From positions 2,542,001-2,606,000 of the forward strand of contig NZ_CP032698.1 of assembly GCF_003627815.1 (NCBI RefSeq): DNA of 64,000 bases, in the 5' to 3' direction. Shown in pieces: positions 63,471 through 64,000 of the stretch (position 1 is the first letter of the stretch; each line of letters starts with the position of its first letter). The DNA is from Streptomyces hundungensis. Lineage in GTDB: Bacteria; Actinomycetota; Actinomycetes; Streptomycetales; Streptomycetaceae. The notes under the pieces are model-generated. The model was given only the letters and a program-made list of their open reading frames with translations, did no database searches and was not told the DNA's origin. The translations under genes and the position numbers were made by a program.

Positions 63471-64000
63471 CCCTGTAAAGCGTCAGGCTAAACATTCGAA
63501 TTCCCGGCAAAGGGTCGTAGAGACGACGATCAACATGTGAGTTTGCTCACGAATGAAGCCACAAAAGGGATATAAGGGTCTGTCAACTGACCGCCCCGGA
63601 ACGGACATTCCCGTACCGAACCCCTTATTCCTCTCCTGATCATCTCGACTGGGACACCCCCCGCCCGTAAGTGACTCGTAAGCATAAGTCCGTTTTCTCC
63701 GTGATCACTTTCTACGTCTTGTGACGCGATACTCACAATGTGTCACTCAGGTCACGGCCCGGTACGCGGGCCTTGTTGGAGATCCGGCACTGTGCTGGAA
63801 TTCCACGCACCGCCGCGGGTCACTGACCGGTGCGCAGGGGCGCAACGCAGCGCCGGGTGAGCGGCGGGAGGGGGAGCAGGACAAGCGCCGGTCACTCAGA
63901 CCACCCAGGGGGCGCGCAGTGCCCCCATGACGCCGACACCGTCCCATCCGCCTAGAGCGGGGGGACGCCTGGTCCAGAGGTTGCGACGCTAGTGCAGGGA
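63471..64000. other. Gene-poor region with GTGA/TCAC palindromes at the window edge
   Basis: About 530 bp without a convincing gene and noticeably AT-rich up to 63720. TTGTGA-n8-TCACAA lies at 63719-63738 and GTGATCAC at 63701-63708. Short open frames stop within 70 codons. The last bases (TGCAGGGA) resemble a ribosome site, so a plus-strand gene may start just beyond the window. Confidence 0.5.

Noticed and set aside
63927..63992. Short ATG frame at the right edge
   Set aside because: It stops after 21 codons. A real gene would have to start beyond the window.

Overview
The window is a core chromosomal segment of a Streptomyces species or a very close actinomycete. Supporting signs are the very high GC content with strong third-position bias, many GTG starts and 1-8 bp gene overlaps. 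Lineage-typical genes include four tandem type I signal peptidases, nsdA, a HupS-type HU protein with a Lys/Ala tail, ndgR, and the amtB-glnK-glnD nitrogen operon with a recognisable GlnR box. As far as I recall it, gene order follows the conserved region of S. coelicolor from dprA/comM to gltX. Most genes are on the minus strand. I see no prophage, insertion sequence, CRISPR array or large biosynthetic cluster.

Layout. 1-4.2 kb: dprA (cut by the window edge), comM, a YraN endonuclease-like protein, a DUF2469 protein and a NUDIX hydrolase with an apparent 1-bp frameshift. 3.4-7.1 kb: four signal peptidases (sipZ, sipY, sipX, sipW in map order). 7.2-9.9 kb: ribosome and tRNA maturation genes (rplS, trmD, rimM, KH protein, rpsP). 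10-13.5 kb: a SprT-like protein, a short ProRS and a methyltransferase. 13.5-17.2 kb: ftsH and ffh. 17.2-17.5 kb: a 158-bp palindromic element. 17.5-21.8 kb: glnD-glnK-amtB. 22-24.6 kb: nsdA and a primase-polymerase-like protein. 24.7-30.1 kb: ftsY, an NCS1 permease, a luciferase-like oxidoreductase and a GlcP-type sugar permease. 30.3-35 kb: smc, a small coiled-coil protein and acylphosphatase. 35-37.4 kb: a secreted CAP protein, then a flavodoxin-like protein divergent from an HxlR regulator. 37.4-44.8 kb: mutM, rnc, rpmF, a YceD/DUF177 protein, a SepIVA/DivIVA-like protein, coaD, rsmD, recG. 45-49.8 kb: a DAK2-domain protein, rpmB, thiD, thiL, an Lrp-type ligand-binding domain and a DUF3515 lipoprotein. 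49.8-55 kb: ddl, gpsA, plsC, cofC, a cold-shock-like small protein, hupS and a small helical protein. 55-58.2 kb: leuD, leuC and divergent ndgR. 58.4-58.9 kb: five tRNA genes (three Glu-CTC, two Gln-CTG). 59-63.4 kb: a HAD hydrolase, a DUF4241 protein, gltX, a FAH-family protein and a small protein with a duplicated ANPRRT motif. 63.4-64 kb: gene-poor and rich in GTGA/TCAC palindromes.

Functional themes. The segment brings together protein export (Ffh, FtsY, four Sip proteases, FtsH), nitrogen control (AmtB, GlnK, GlnD under a GlnR box), translation (r-proteins, tRNA modification, ProRS, GluRS with its tRNA substrates nearby), chromosome organisation (SMC, HupS) and developmental regulators (NsdA, RNase III/AbsB, NdgR).

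The most unusual signals are listed as findings. They are a probable frameshift in the NUDIX gene, an ACG in the start position of cofC, a 158-bp palindrome between glnD and ffh, a small palindromic element inside the gltX coding start flanked by 8-bp direct repeats, large nested operators at the HxlR and glcP promoters, a folded leader before rpmB, several tandem repeats, and the ANPRRT-repeat small protein. I did not find a clear new multi-gene system. The region is mainly housekeeping.
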